NCBI RefSeq assembly: GCF_016906535.1
Contig: NC_057384.1
Location: forward strand, 930,001-994,000
DNA length: 64,000 nucleotides
DNA from: Rhizoctonia solani
Lineage: Eukaryota > Basidiomycota > Agaricomycetes > Cantharellales > Ceratobasidiaceae
Direction: 5' to 3'
The notes under the pieces were generated by a model. The model had not been told where the DNA came from and searched no databases. It saw nothing but the letters and a program-made list of their open reading frames with translations. How positions within the stretch are numbered: position 1 is the stretch's first letter; the number at the start of each line of letters is the position of its first letter. This document shows, one piece after another, positions 20,150 to 30,407 of this stretch. The position numbers were made by a program, and so were the translations under genes.

Positions 20150-20721
20150 TGTTGTAGACACAGTTGATACCAGGGAATTTATTCCCATTTTCTCGATTTT
20201 AAACGAAGACAAACGGACAACTTTCTCAATCACGTGACTTTGGCGCTTATATCATACACTAAAGCGCCAAGCCACGTCCCCATCTGCGCTTACCTCAGCA
20301 TACGTAGCCACCTCCATCTATGACGTCATCATGACACGTCAGTGACACGTATGCATGAGTAAGGCCAACTGCAGAGCGGGGTTCTTATTGGTTATAGTAT
20401 TGCACATATTGTATTTGTAATTAGTCCACCTCTGTAAATATAAGGAGGCCAACCAACCATGGTAACACCCAGGTTGATTACCTCTTGTCGCATCCCCACT
20501 TGTACAAGGCCTTACAGCCAGATCACTAAGTAGTACTACAACACCTTAAGCGTTGATCCCACTGTACATACGTAGCTTGCCATTGCCCTTACGGCCTTGG
20601 TTGTTGTAGTTTAGTAGTTAGACGTTGTAGGGTAAACCTTGCCGCCTTAAGCGGTACTAATTGTACATCCACACGGCCACAAGCACCCGTGCCCTTGACG
20701 TCCTTACAGACGTCTAGGACA
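20150..20721 (+). repeat. Solo C-family LTR inserted in C pol (TSD cttcc)
   Basis: 572 bp, from tgttgtagacac to gtctaggaca, flanked by cttcc at 20145-20149 and 20722-20726. The pol frame continues across it (ends GYNF, resumes QIIYHPGKQ). No internal sequence is left, so it is a solo LTR from LTR-LTR recombination. Its U3 is almost identical to that of C's right LTR. Confidence 0.93.
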
Positions 20722-20825
20722 CTTCCAAATTATCTACCACCCAGGAAAGCAATTGGGAAAGCCAGACGCCCTCTCACGCCGTTTGGACCATGCCAACATT
20801 CTGCCCGCCGCCCAGACCATGCTTC

Positions 20826-21396
20826 TGTCGTACACCACTGTAAGGTGGGTACGCGCTGGTGAAGGCAGGCGCTTGTGGCCGTACTACTACACTAGCTGAT
20901 GAAATCTAACTATCTAGGCTATCTACTGAACTAACTAAGTCGCTTAAGGCAACTACTAACTAACTACTGGTAACGCGGGGGGGCCTTAGGCCTGGAGGTG
21001 TGGTGAGTAAGGTAAGGGGTGATGCGTTAGCAGAACTACTGGGGGGCCGGCTACTTAGCTGGCTGATGCCTCCTCAATGGATATGAGACAAGGTAAAATC
21101 GACTTGGGGTCTCCAAGCGATTTTCCTCTTGTATTTATACACAAGAGAACTATCTACAGGTGGTCAAAGCTCGTGAGAAAGGAAGTTCAGATATGAAAAA
21201 GGAAGCGTGCTGCGGGCTGCGTAGAAGCGTGGATTTCTCCTAAGCGCCCTTGGCACGGCATCTCGGCGCGGCATCTCGGCATAATAAGCGCCGAGATCAC
21301 GTGATCAGAAAAACAAAGATATAGAGTCCGTAAAAAATACTAAAAATAGCAGAAAAATCGTGCGAATCCAATGGTATATGTAAGGAGGTTATAACA
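20826..21396 (-). repeat. 3' LTR of element D (571 bp)
   Basis: On the plus strand it runs from tgtcgtacacc to aggttataaca. Nearly identical to 26527-27095. It is followed by the C-rich complement of the polypurine tract. Confidence 0.93.
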
Positions 21397-21407
21397 TTGC
21401 CCCCCCC

Positions 21408-24400
21408 TTAAAGGCTCTTGGCGGAGTCACGAGCCTTTTTTAGTCGCGACTTGTTGAAGCGTTGGATCTCCTCTTGACTGTTCTCCAAGAGCTCCTCAGG
21501 TTCCCAGGAATTGTCTTCCGGACCATAACCCTTCCATTTGACTAGGTAGAACCATTTCCCTTGTTGCCGTTTGGAATCAATGATCTGTTCCACTTCGTAT
21601 TCTTCTTCCCCTTCTATTGTTTCAGGAGGGGGTTGTTCTGGAAATGGTTGACTTGGGGATTCATGACTTTTGGAAAGCAACCCTACGTAGAACACATCAT
21701 GGATTTTCAGCGTATCTGGGAGTTTTAATCGATAGGCGTGGCTGGAGACTTTTTCCGTGATCTCAAATGGTCCCAGTCGCTTGGGATCTAACTTGTTGGA
21801 ATTGGTCCTGAGTTCCACGTTCTTCCCATCAAGCCAGACTTTTTCCCCTACAAGATACTCCGGTATTGTTCCCTGGTTTCTGATCATTTGTTCCTTGCTT
21901 AACCTGAGGGCTGATTCGGCTTCTTTCCATTCGCGGGCTAGTGTGTTTGCTACCTCATCTGCCTCTGGTACGTTGGCTGGGACATTGGAGGGATTCATTA
22001 CTGGATTCCTTCCATAGACTAGTTCAAAGGGGGTCTTTCCTGTAGACGCGTGTTTGGCATTGTTATACGCGTATTCTGCCAAAGGGAGCCAGGTGGCCCA
22101 GTCTGAATGGTCGGCTGCTACGTATGACCTCAGGTAGAACTCGATGAACTGGTTGACCCTTTCCGTCTGCCCGTCGGATTCTGGGTGGTAAGCGGAGGAA
22201 AAGGATGGTTTGATCCCCAGCCTTTGATAGAGTGCCCTGAGAAACTTGCCGGTGAACGTGGTTCCTCGGTCCGAGACGGTTCTGATTGGCAAACCATGGA
22301 GTTTCCAGACGTGCTTTACAAATAAATCCGCCAATCCCTTGGACGTGACCTTCTTGGACGTGGGAATGAAGTGACCAAACTTGGAGAATGAGTCGATAAC
22401 CACAAGGATAGCATCGTGGCCCTGGGACTTGGGAAACCCGGTGATGAAGTCGTACGATATGGTATGGAATGGGTAAGGGGGGACTTCCAAGGGTTTTAGG
22501 GCAATCACTGGGGCATGCGCACGTCAGTTGGCTTGACAAACTGGACAGCATTCAACCCATTCTTTTGCAGAAGACTTCATTCCAGGCCACCAGTAGTTCC
22601 TGCTGATGAGTTTGAGCGTCCTTTGTTGGCCTGGGTGACCTGCCAGGGGGGAGTCATGGAATTCCCTCAATAGTCGCTCTTTCAGAGGTTCTGAGTCCGG
22701 AACTACCAGTTTTCCGCGGTACCATAGCAAATCTTCTTCCCAATTGTAGTCCCTGTAGGCCTTTCGGATGGACGGAGGTGCATTATCCGCATCTTCCGTT
22801 AGGAATTGGATGATTGGCTCGATTGAGGGATCTTCTTTCAATTTGGAACGAATTTCTGTGACAATTTCTAGTTCCTCTTCTGACGTGTTTGCAAAGACCT
22901 CTGCTGGTAGCATTACTTCTGGTTCCTGGGGGGTGTCCACGTAATCAGACCGTCTGGACAGGGCGTCCGGTTTCCCTGACTGTTTTCCTGGGCGATAATG
23001 GATTTCAAAATTAAAGTCGCTCAGGAATACGCGCCATCTGGCGTGCCGCCGGTTGAATGTTCTTGCCTGCATCCAGTACTCCAGGTTTCTATGATCCGTG
23101 AAAACCTGAATGGGTTTGTCCGTTGCTTCTAGAAATATCCGCCATTCTTCCAATGCCTTGATTATTGCCAGGAGCTCTTTATCATGAGTGTCGTAGTTGG
23201 CTTCTGCTCCTGAGAATGACTTAGACATGTAAGCTACTGGGTGTAAGCGGTTATCTTCTCCTCTTTGACTAAGGATTGCCCCCATAGCCACTCCTGATGC
23301 ATCGGTTTCCAGGTAGTAGGGCAGATCTGGGTTGGAGTGAATAAGGACAGGTGACCGGGTGACAAGGGATTTCAGCTCTTGGAACGCTTCTTCCTCAAGG
23401 TTTCCCACGACCAGGGGGTTTCCTTTTTGGTAAGGTTGTGCAGGGGGCGTGCTACTGAACTGAAATTGGGAATGAAGCGGCGGAGGTAATTGACAAAACC
23501 GAGGAATGCCTGGACCTGTTTAACTGTCTTAGGGGTAGGCCATGACGTGACCGCATCAATCTTCTTTTGATCCATGGAAAAACCTGATGGGGAGATGACG
23601 ATACCCAGATAATCCACTGTGGTGACATGGAAGTGGCACTTGGAGAGTTTACAGAATAATTGATTCTTCATCAGGCGTGATAAGACCTCCCTGACGTGAG
23701 TTGGGTGGTCCTTGGGGTTCTCTGAGAAAATCAAGATGTCGTCCAAATAAATAACCACTGTAATGTCAATGAGGTCTCGGAACAGGTCATTCATGAAGTG
23801 TTGGAATGCGGCAGGAGCGTTGGTAAGTCCAAATGGCATAACTAAGTACTCGAATAGGCCATATTTGGTTCTGAAGGCCGTCTTCCACTCATCTCCCTCC
23901 TTAATCCTGACGTTGTTATAACCCCACCGAAGGTCTAGCTTGGTAAAGATCTTGGCATGCCTGAGTTTGGCCATGAGGTTGTCCTGCCTTGGTAAGGGGT
24001 ATACGTTTTTATGGGTTACGTCATTTAGCTTTCGGTAGTCAACAACTAATCTAAGGGATCCATCGGCCTTTTTGACAAACATCACTGGAGCGCCGGCAGA
24101 GGAGGTACTAGGGCGGATTTTGCCCGTGGCCAGTTCCTCATCAATATGCTGCTTCAGCGCTTTAGACTCCGCATCTGTCATACCGTATATGGGGCCGGGA
24201 GATAGTTTAGCATCCGGGACAAGATCTATGGCAATGTCATATTCCCTATGTGGGGGAAGTACCTTGAATTCTTCTTTGCCAAAGACCTTGGCAAATTCAT
24301 GGTATTGTTCCGGAAGATCCGCTAGGGGGTTTGAGTCTGCTTCCTCCTCAGAGGCAATCTGCACCTGTTCCGGGAACGTGATTGATCCCTGTTGCCAGTC

Positions 24401-24931
24401 AATGAGGGGAGCTTCTGCCGTTAGCCAAGTCATGCCTAAGATAGCCGGGGTGTTCCCAATGGGGCAAACGAGGAAAGGAATGGAATGTGTGTGGCCATTG
24501 GCCGAAACCGTGAGTTGGACCTGGTGCCAAATGCAACCAGTCTGGGAAATCGTACCATCTAACATCCTCACTACTCGTGGATTTTCGAGTAGGGTTTTTG
24601 GAATTTTAAGTTGTTCTACTAATGAGGGAGAAATAAAGTTGGAGGTGGCGCCAGAGTCAATGAGGGTTTTGATAGGGTCCGTTGGGTAGTCACGCAGTTT
24701 CATATCTAGGAAGAGTAGTGGTTTTTTGTTCGAATCCGTGGCAATATTTACAAATTCCGAGACAGACACATGCGTTTCTAATTTTGAGACCAAGGGCTTG
24801 ACGGTAGCTCTTGGCCTTACTCTTTTTCCGACTCCACAACTTCCCCTATCTTGGCGGTCTCCTTGGTCGTGGCCTTCCAGCCGTTGGGGCATTGTTTGAT
24901 GCCATGCCTTTTTTGACCACACTTGACACAA
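21408..24931 (-). pseudogene. Element D pol, nearly intact
   Basis: Read on the minus strand: protease ([11 protein letters not shown]), RT ([22 protein letters not shown]), RNase H (ETDASG, FTDHRNLEYW), H2C2 finger (CPVCQ), integrase (VVIDSFSKFG, TVSDRGTTF, VNQFIEFYL) and chromodomain (EEEYEVEQIID, LVKWKGY, NSWEP). Two breaks: a 1-nt deletion in a G-run near 23395-23405 (PWSWETL against PWSWGDP in A), and TGA at 22524-22526 where Arg (CGA) is likely. Pol overlaps gag and starts in the -1 frame near 24830 ([12 protein letters not shown]). Confidence 0.9.
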
Positions 24932-26016
24932 AGGCCAGACGCGCGGCGGCGGTCCCTCTCCTCCGGGGTGACGTAATTAGGGTCTTCCGATAGGCGGACC
25001 CGTTGTGTGGTGGTAGTGGAGGTAGTGGCCACGGTGGCCGGGGACCTGGCGGGTGCCTTCTTCGGGCGGTTCTCCTCGTTTTCGCGGCAAATGTTGTCAA
25101 TTTTTATGGAAGCCGCAAAAATTGCTTCGAGTTTGTCAGGAACGCTATCTTTGGTGGATAGCAATTCCTTCACCTTCCAGTGGAGGCCTCGCGTGAACTG
25201 CGCAATGTAGGCTTCCTCGTTCCAGTCTAATTCCGCCATGAGGTTGCGGAACTCCGTGACGTACTCGGAGGTTGTGGTGGTTTGGGAGAGTGCCGCAATT
25301 TTCCTGGCGGCGGCCCTCTTGGCATCTGGATCGGCAAATGCCTCCTTGAATTTGCCCGTTAGGGCCTGGATGGTGGTAGGAGGGTTCCCTTCTCCCTTGA
25401 TGATTGCCCCAATGATGGGGAGCGCCCAATCTGCGGCCTTATCGGTCATGTGGTAGAGGATCCACACGACCATCTGCTCCTCCTCGTCGAATTGGTCCCG
25501 GTGGAGGGCTACCCAGAGCATCATTCTGTCCAGCCATTGGGTGGCTTTGCGGCCCCTGGTGTCTCCCTTATATGGGTCAGGGAGATCCATTTTAGGCCGT
25601 TTTACGCTGGACCCTGCGTCAAAGGGGGTTAGGGACCCTAGATGCCTCCTAGGCGTTCCTTGAGGCTCCTTTTTGGGGCGCCTTGGTTCTTCCTCTTCCT
25701 CTGAGTCAAACCCGGTTCCTCTGGAAGGCCGGAATGGGGCTTTGAGTCCAGGCCTAACCGTGCCTGGAGTGTGGGCTTCTCCCCCTGTATGTGTGGGGGG
25801 AGTGACAGGCCCAGTCGATGGGCCAGGCTTGGTTTGGGCTCCGCCCTGGTCCTTGTCTCCAACGAGGTTGTTGGTCTCCTTGCATATGGCCTTGAGCTCA
25901 GAGAGCTGTTGGCCTTGAGTGTGGATTTGGGCCTGCAAGGACCCGACTTGGCTGGTGAGGGTTTGGATAGCCTCAAGGAGAGAGGCAAGGGTCGGCTCCG
26001 GTTCCATCCTTGGCAA
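24817..26016 (-). CDS. Element D gag
   Basis: 399 codons, uninterrupted. It starts [17 protein letters not shown], a coiled-coil of about 45 residues, then a Pro/Gly/Thr-rich linker, a capsid domain ([16 protein letters not shown] to about residue 290), a basic Thr-rich region and a CCHC knuckle ([14 protein letters not shown]). It ends TCG GAA AAA GAG TAA, the presumed -1 shift region. Element A gag is a decayed relative. Confidence 0.9.
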   Translation of the reverse strand: MPRMEPEPTLASLLEAIQTLTSQVGSLQAQIHTQGQQLSELKAICKETNNLVGDKDQGGAQTKPGPSTGPVTPPTHTGGEAHTPGTVRPGLKAPFRPSRGTGFDSEEEEEPRRPKKEPQGTPRRHLGSLTPFDAGSSVKRPKMDLPDPYKGDTRGRKATQWLDRMMLWVALHRDQFDEEEQMVVWILYHMTDKAADWALPIIGAIIKGEGNPPTTIQALTGKFKEAFADPDAKRAAARKIAALSQTTTTSEYVTEFRNLMAELDWNEEAYIAQFTRGLHWKVKELLSTKDSVPDKLEAIFAASIKIDNICRENEENRPKKAPARSPATVATTSTTTTQRVRLSEDPNYVTPEERDRRRASGLCVKCGQKRHGIKQCPNGWKATTKETAKIGEVVESEKE

Positions 26017-26512
26017 GTCTCGCGGAGTGGGAGATGGGTTGCAAGAGGTCGGTTGGGAATGGGTTGGAATGGAACGTCGGCTGGAGCGGCTAGAGGGACG
26101 CGAGTAGGGGTGAGGGACGCCAGAGCGTGTGGATGGAATATTGAGACGGCGTAGGGGAGGATAGTGCCTGATGCAGGACTTAGGAGCGGTTTTTGCACAG
26201 TATGTAAACGCTAAACCCTTGCGTCAAATACCTAGCGTTGGACAATCCCTACAGCGAATCAACAGATCTGGCGATCGTGATACGAGCGGGTTTTTTGCAA
26301 GCGGGTACTTCGGCTGACTAGGGTCGCTAACTGTAGAGTTCCGGCAAAACTCGTGGTATGCGGACAATAGACCTCGTTAGCCTTATAGCAATTCGGTACT
26401 ACGTGGGGGTGGGGACTTTTGATTATTCTGTCCCACAAGGTGGCCCCGATCACGGTTTTTTCCCTTGTGCTAGTACTAGGAGGTTTCTCGTTTGTCGATC
26501 AAGCCTACAGAA

Positions 26513-26524
26513 AGTCGATTTTAC
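26513..26524 (-). promoter_or_regulatory. Element D primer-binding site (self-priming)
   Basis: The minus strand reads gtaaaatcgact, two bases inside the 5' LTR. It is the exact complement of agtcgattttac at 26805-26794 in the LTR, which begins 35 nt downstream of the TATA box (tataaata, from 26840). Confidence 0.8.
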
Positions 26525-26526
26525 AA

Positions 26527-27095
26527 TGTCGTACACCACTGTAAGGTGGGTACGCGCTGGTGAAGGCGGGCGCTTGTGGCCATACTACTACACTAGCTGA
26601 TGAAATCTAACTATCTAGGCTATCTACTGAACTAACTAAGTCGCTTAAGGCAACTACTAACTAACTACTGGTAACGCGGGGGGGCCTTAGGCCTGGAGGT
26701 GTGGTGAGTAAGGTAAGGGGTGATGCGTTAGCAGAACTACTGGGGGGCCAGCTACTTAGCTGGCTGATGCCTCCTCAATGGATATGAGACGAGGTAAAAT
26801 CGACTTGGGGTCTCCAAGCGATTTTCCTCTTGTATTTATACACAAGAGAACTATCTACAGGTGGTCAAAGCTCGTGAGAAAGGAAGTTCAGATATGAAAA
26901 AGGAAGCGTGCTGCGGGCTGCGTAGAAGCGTGGATTTCTCCTAAGCGCCCTTGGCACGGCATCTCGGCGCGGCATCTCGGCATAATAAGCGCCGAGATCA
27001 CGTGATCAGAAAAACAAAGATATAGAGTCCGTAAAAAACTAAAAATAGCAGAAAAATCGTGCGAATCCAATGGTATATGTAAGGAGGTTATAACA
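26527..27095 (-). repeat. 5' LTR of element D (569 bp), TATA and predicted start
   Basis: Minus-strand TATA at 26840-26833 and predicted transcript 5' end at 26805. Around the start lies an imperfect palindrome (aaaatcgcttgg / ccaagtcgatttt). The U3 is CpG-rich and contains cacgtgat; the TSD gcttc follows at 27096. Confidence 0.9.
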
Positions 27096-28610
27096 GCTTC
27101 CTAATCCCATATTTGCCAACGTAGCCTTAGTTACACCAGAGAAGGAGCTGCAACAACAGATTGAGTCATCCCTAGATCAAGACAAGTCCCTGGAGGAAAT
27201 CCTCCAATTCCTGCAGAACAAGTCCAAAGCGCCTCCTTCCATCAAACGCGCGTTTAAGGATTATGAAATGGAGGCTGGCCTACTCTTCTACCAAGGATGG
27301 ATTGTGGTCCCTGACGTTGGAACATTAAGGACGGATCTACTACGTATATTTCACAACAGCCCCTTGGCAGGACATCCGGGAAGACAGCGCACTCTAGAGC
27401 TAGTATCAAGGAACTACTACTGGCCCGGCATCCGCGCTGATACGTACTGGCATGTGGATTCCTGCAAAATATGCCAACGGATCAGGAAACCTAAATACGT
27501 GTCTATTCCCCTCAGCCTCTTGAAGTCCCTGTTAGACCCTGGCAGCACGTGTCTTACAACATGATAGTAGATCTACCAAAGGACGGAAGCAACAACTCAA
27601 TCCTGGTAATTGTCAACAGCTTCACAAAGTACGGGATATTTGTAAAATGCTCCAAAAAACTCAAGGCACCCAAGTTAGCAGAACTATTCCTGGAAAACGT
27701 ATGGAAGCGCCATGGCATGCCAGAAAAAACCATATCCAACAGAGGAAGAGTCTTCAACAACAAGTTCTTAAGGGCCCTGTATAAACGCCTTGGCATTGAC
27801 CCACACTTCTCTTCCACCTATCACCCCCAGAGCAACGGACAAACGGAACGCGTCAATCCCTCCATCAAACACTTCCTCAGGGCTTACTCAGGGGTAAACC
27901 AAAGGGACTGGACCAGATGGCTCCCAATGGCAGAGTTTGCGTACAACAATGCCGTACATAGCAGCATGGGCAAGACCCCTTTCAAGGCCTTGTATGGATG
28001 GGAGCCTACCTTAACCCCTTTGAACGTACCAATGGACGTGCCAGAAGCAGACAATCTGGCCCAGACAATGGAGGCTCAGTGGAAGGAAGTGGAGTCGGCA
28101 CTCTGGCAATCTAAACAACAAATGATGGCCGGGGAAAGTGGAAGCCCAACGGAGTTTGAGATTGGAGAAGAGGCTTGGCTAGACGCCAAAAATGTCAACC
28201 TCAAAACCTTGAGCCCCAAGCTAACGGAACAACGCCTGGGGCCATTCAAGGTTATTGAGAAAATCTCCAACCAGGCTTACCACCTAGAACCCCCAACAAT
28301 GCGGATCCACAACGTGTTCTATGTAGGACTCCTATCTAAGGTCAAAAGGGATGAGAAGCGCGCCTTTGAGAATTGCCCTCCACCAGTCACTGTGGACAGA
28401 GAAGAAGAATACGAGGTGGAAGGGATCACTGATGCTGAAGAAAGGAATGGAAAGTGGTTTTTCCAAGTCAAATGGAAGGGGTACAGATCCAAGGAAAACA
28501 CGTGGGAACCCCAAGAAAACTTAAAAAATGCCAAAAAGATTTTACAAAAATACAAAAAAGACATGAAAAGAAGGCCCTTGGCGCTGCCAAGGCCCTTAGA
28601 GGGGGGGCAG

Positions 28611-29182
28611 TGTTGTAGACACAGTCAATACCAGGGAATTTATTCCCATTTTCTCGATTTTAAACGAAGACAAACGGACAACTTTCTCAATCACGTGACT
28701 TTGGCGCTTATATCATACACTAAAGCGCCAAGCCACGTCCCATCTGCGCTTACCTCAGCATACGTAGCCACCTCCATCTATGACGTCATCATGACACGTC
28801 AGTGACACGTATGCATGAGTAAGGCCAACTGCAGAGCGGGGTTCTTATTGGTTATAGTATTGCACATATTGTATTTGTAATTAGTCCACCTCTGTAATAT
28901 ATAAGGAGGCCAACCAACCATGGTAACACCCAGGTCAATTACCTCTTGTCACATCCCCACTTGTACAAGGCCTTACAGCCAGATTACTTAGCATTACATA
29001 CACGCCTTAAGCGTTGACACCACCTTACATACGTAGCTAGCCATTGCCCTTACGGCCTTGGTCATTGTAGTTTAGTAGTTAGACGTCGTAGGGTAGACCT
29101 TGTTGCCTTAAGCGGCACCACCTGTATTCTCACACGGCCACAAGCACCCGCGCCCTCGACGTCCTTACAGACGTCTAGGACA
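28611..29182 (+). repeat. Right LTR of element C, mosaic (572 bp)
   Basis: The first 280 bp or so match the solo LTR at 20150 almost base for base, while the part from about 28895 to the end matches C's left LTR with about four differences. The switch lies at or just before the TATA box. Flank after it: ccagc. Confidence 0.85.
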
Positions 29183-29330
29183 CCAGCCATGTTGACCATA
29201 AGTCTCTTATATGTAGGAACCTGGGGGTTCTGAGTGCATAAGTGCAAGTATATGCGTGTTTCCGGTGGCCGTAGTGTGTACCATGAGTGCCCTGGTATGT
29301 GAATAGAGGGCACAATAGGGGTGGCTCATG
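29183..29330 (-). repeat. F-type LTR fragment (second member), inverted
   Basis: Resembles 14320-14479 (ccataagtctcttatatg, ggaacctgg) but is a distinct copy. Its LTR terminus ctcatgaca ends at 29330, directly against the B-type LTR fragment; its other side is cut by C's right LTR. Confidence 0.7.
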
Positions 29331-29654
29331 ACACTGGGTGTTACCATGGTTGGTTGGCCTCCTTTATATTCCATAGATTGACTAATTACAAATACATAAT
29401 ATCCAATACCTAATCCAATAAGAACCCCACTCTGCAGTTGGCCTTACTCATGCATATGTGTTGCTGACATGTCATGGTGATGTCATGGGTGGAGGTGGCT
29501 ACGTATGCTGATTAAGCGCAAAGGGGGACGTGGCTTGGCGCTTAGCGTATGATATAAGCACCAAGGTCACATGATTGAAAATGTTCTCTGATTGCCTTTG
29601 TTTAAATTTGAGAAAATGGGAATAAATTCCCTGGTATTGAGTGTGTCTACAACA
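29331..29654 (-). repeat. Element B 5' LTR, first 324 bases, inverted
   Basis: The reverse complement matches 13600-13925 closely and shares that LTR's private variants. It ends with the LTR terminus tctacaaca, followed by cagac, the complement of the gtctg that follows B's 3' LTR at 14180. Confidence 0.85.
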
Positions 29655-30402
29655 CAGACCTTGCCTGCAGGCTCCCTTAACATTGGCCTGTGGCAAGGGG
29701 GGCAGGGGGAGTGCAACATCCCCAGCAACTTATATTATTAATATATCACTGTGCATTGTTGTAGACACATTCAATACCAGGGAATCCATTCCCATTTTCT
29801 CAATTTTAAACAAAGAATTGGACTACATTTTCAATCACATGAACATCAGCACTTATATCATACACTAAGTGCCAAGCCAAGTCCCCATCTGCACTTATCT
29901 CATATGTAGCCACCTCCACCTGATGACATCACTATGACACATCAGTGACATGTATGCATGAGTAAGGCTGACTGCAGAGCAGGGTTCCTATTGGTTATAG
30001 TTTTGCATATTGTACATTTGTAATTAGACCACCTGTGTAATATCTAAGGAGGCCAACCAACCATGGTACACCCAGGTTGATTACCTCCTGTTGCATCCCC
30101 ACTGTATGAGGGCCTTACTGCCCAGCAACTACTAAGTCCATACTGCCTACACCGCCTTAAGTGGCTTCCCCATTGTACTTACATAGCTTGCCATTGCCCT
30201 TACAGCCTTGGACATTGTAGTATAGCTGGTTGTTGTCATAGGTAGCTTGCTCACCACCTCAAGTGGTTTCACTTAGATACATCCGGCCACAAGCGCCCAC
30301 CTCCTTGACGTCCTTACAGACGTCTAGGACATGCATCATATACTATATATCTTTGACAGTGGATATATATGGTAATAACCCCTCCAGATATGGGTTATGA
30401 CA
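29655..30402 (+). repeat. F-type LTR, 3' part, split by a solo LTR
   Basis: 29655-29756 and 30332-30402 together match bases 1235-1406 of the F LTR, ending gggttatgaca. It begins cagac and is followed by cagca at 30403-30407. Confidence 0.85.
29757..30331 (+). repeat. Solo C-family LTR (TSD tgcat)
   Basis: 575 bp, tgttgtagacac to gtctaggaca, flanked by tgcat at 29752-29756 and 30332-30336. Many CpG sites read TpG or CpA (gcacttatatcatacactaag), so it is older than the LTRs of C. Its start region reads aggttgattacct. Confidence 0.9.
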
Positions 30403-30407
30403 CAGCA

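Larger units (their letters stand above)
20826..27095 (-). mobile_element. Element D: full-length, youngest chromovirus (TSD gcttc)
   Basis: 6.27 kb, inserted in element C pol with gcttc at 20821-20825 and 27096-27100. LTRs of 571 and 569 bp differ by four G/A changes and one 2-bp indel. On the minus strand: leader of about 510 bp without a gene (26526-26017), gag, pol in the -1 frame, chromodomain and polypurine tract (about 21399-21412). Catalytic residues of protease, RT, RNase H and integrase all look intact; only one TGA and one 1-nt deletion stop it from being a complete element. Confidence 0.95.
18329..28616 (+). pseudogene. Element C pol, in three pieces (18329-20149, 20722-20825, 27101-28616)
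   Basis: Protease ([14 protein letters not shown]), RT (YLDDILIYS intact), RNase H, H2C2 finger, integrase and chromodomain, in normal order once the insertions are removed. Damage: TGA at 19675-19677 where B has Trp; a 1-nt deletion near 27505-27520 (IPLSLLK against IPPQPLE in B); another in an A-run near 28567. The RNase H motif reads FTNH; the three integrase acidic residues read N, N and K (IVNSFTK, ISNRG, NPSIKHF), all explained by G-to-A changes. ETDASG is ETDALG, a TCG-to-TTG change. Confidence 0.85.
15925..29182 (+). mobile_element. Element C: chromovirus split by a solo LTR and by element D
   Basis: Removing the solo LTR (20150-20721), element D (20826-27095) and their duplications leaves about 6.4 kb: LTR, self-primer site, a 470-bp leader without a gene, gag, pol, polypurine tract (28598-28610) and LTR. 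The reading frame resumes exactly across both insertions. The outer flanks do not match (taacc on the left, in element E; ccagc on the right, in an F-type LTR), and the two LTRs differ strongly in U3. C may therefore be a recombinant of two copies. Inactive: nonsense and frameshift changes plus lost integrase residues. Confidence 0.85.
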
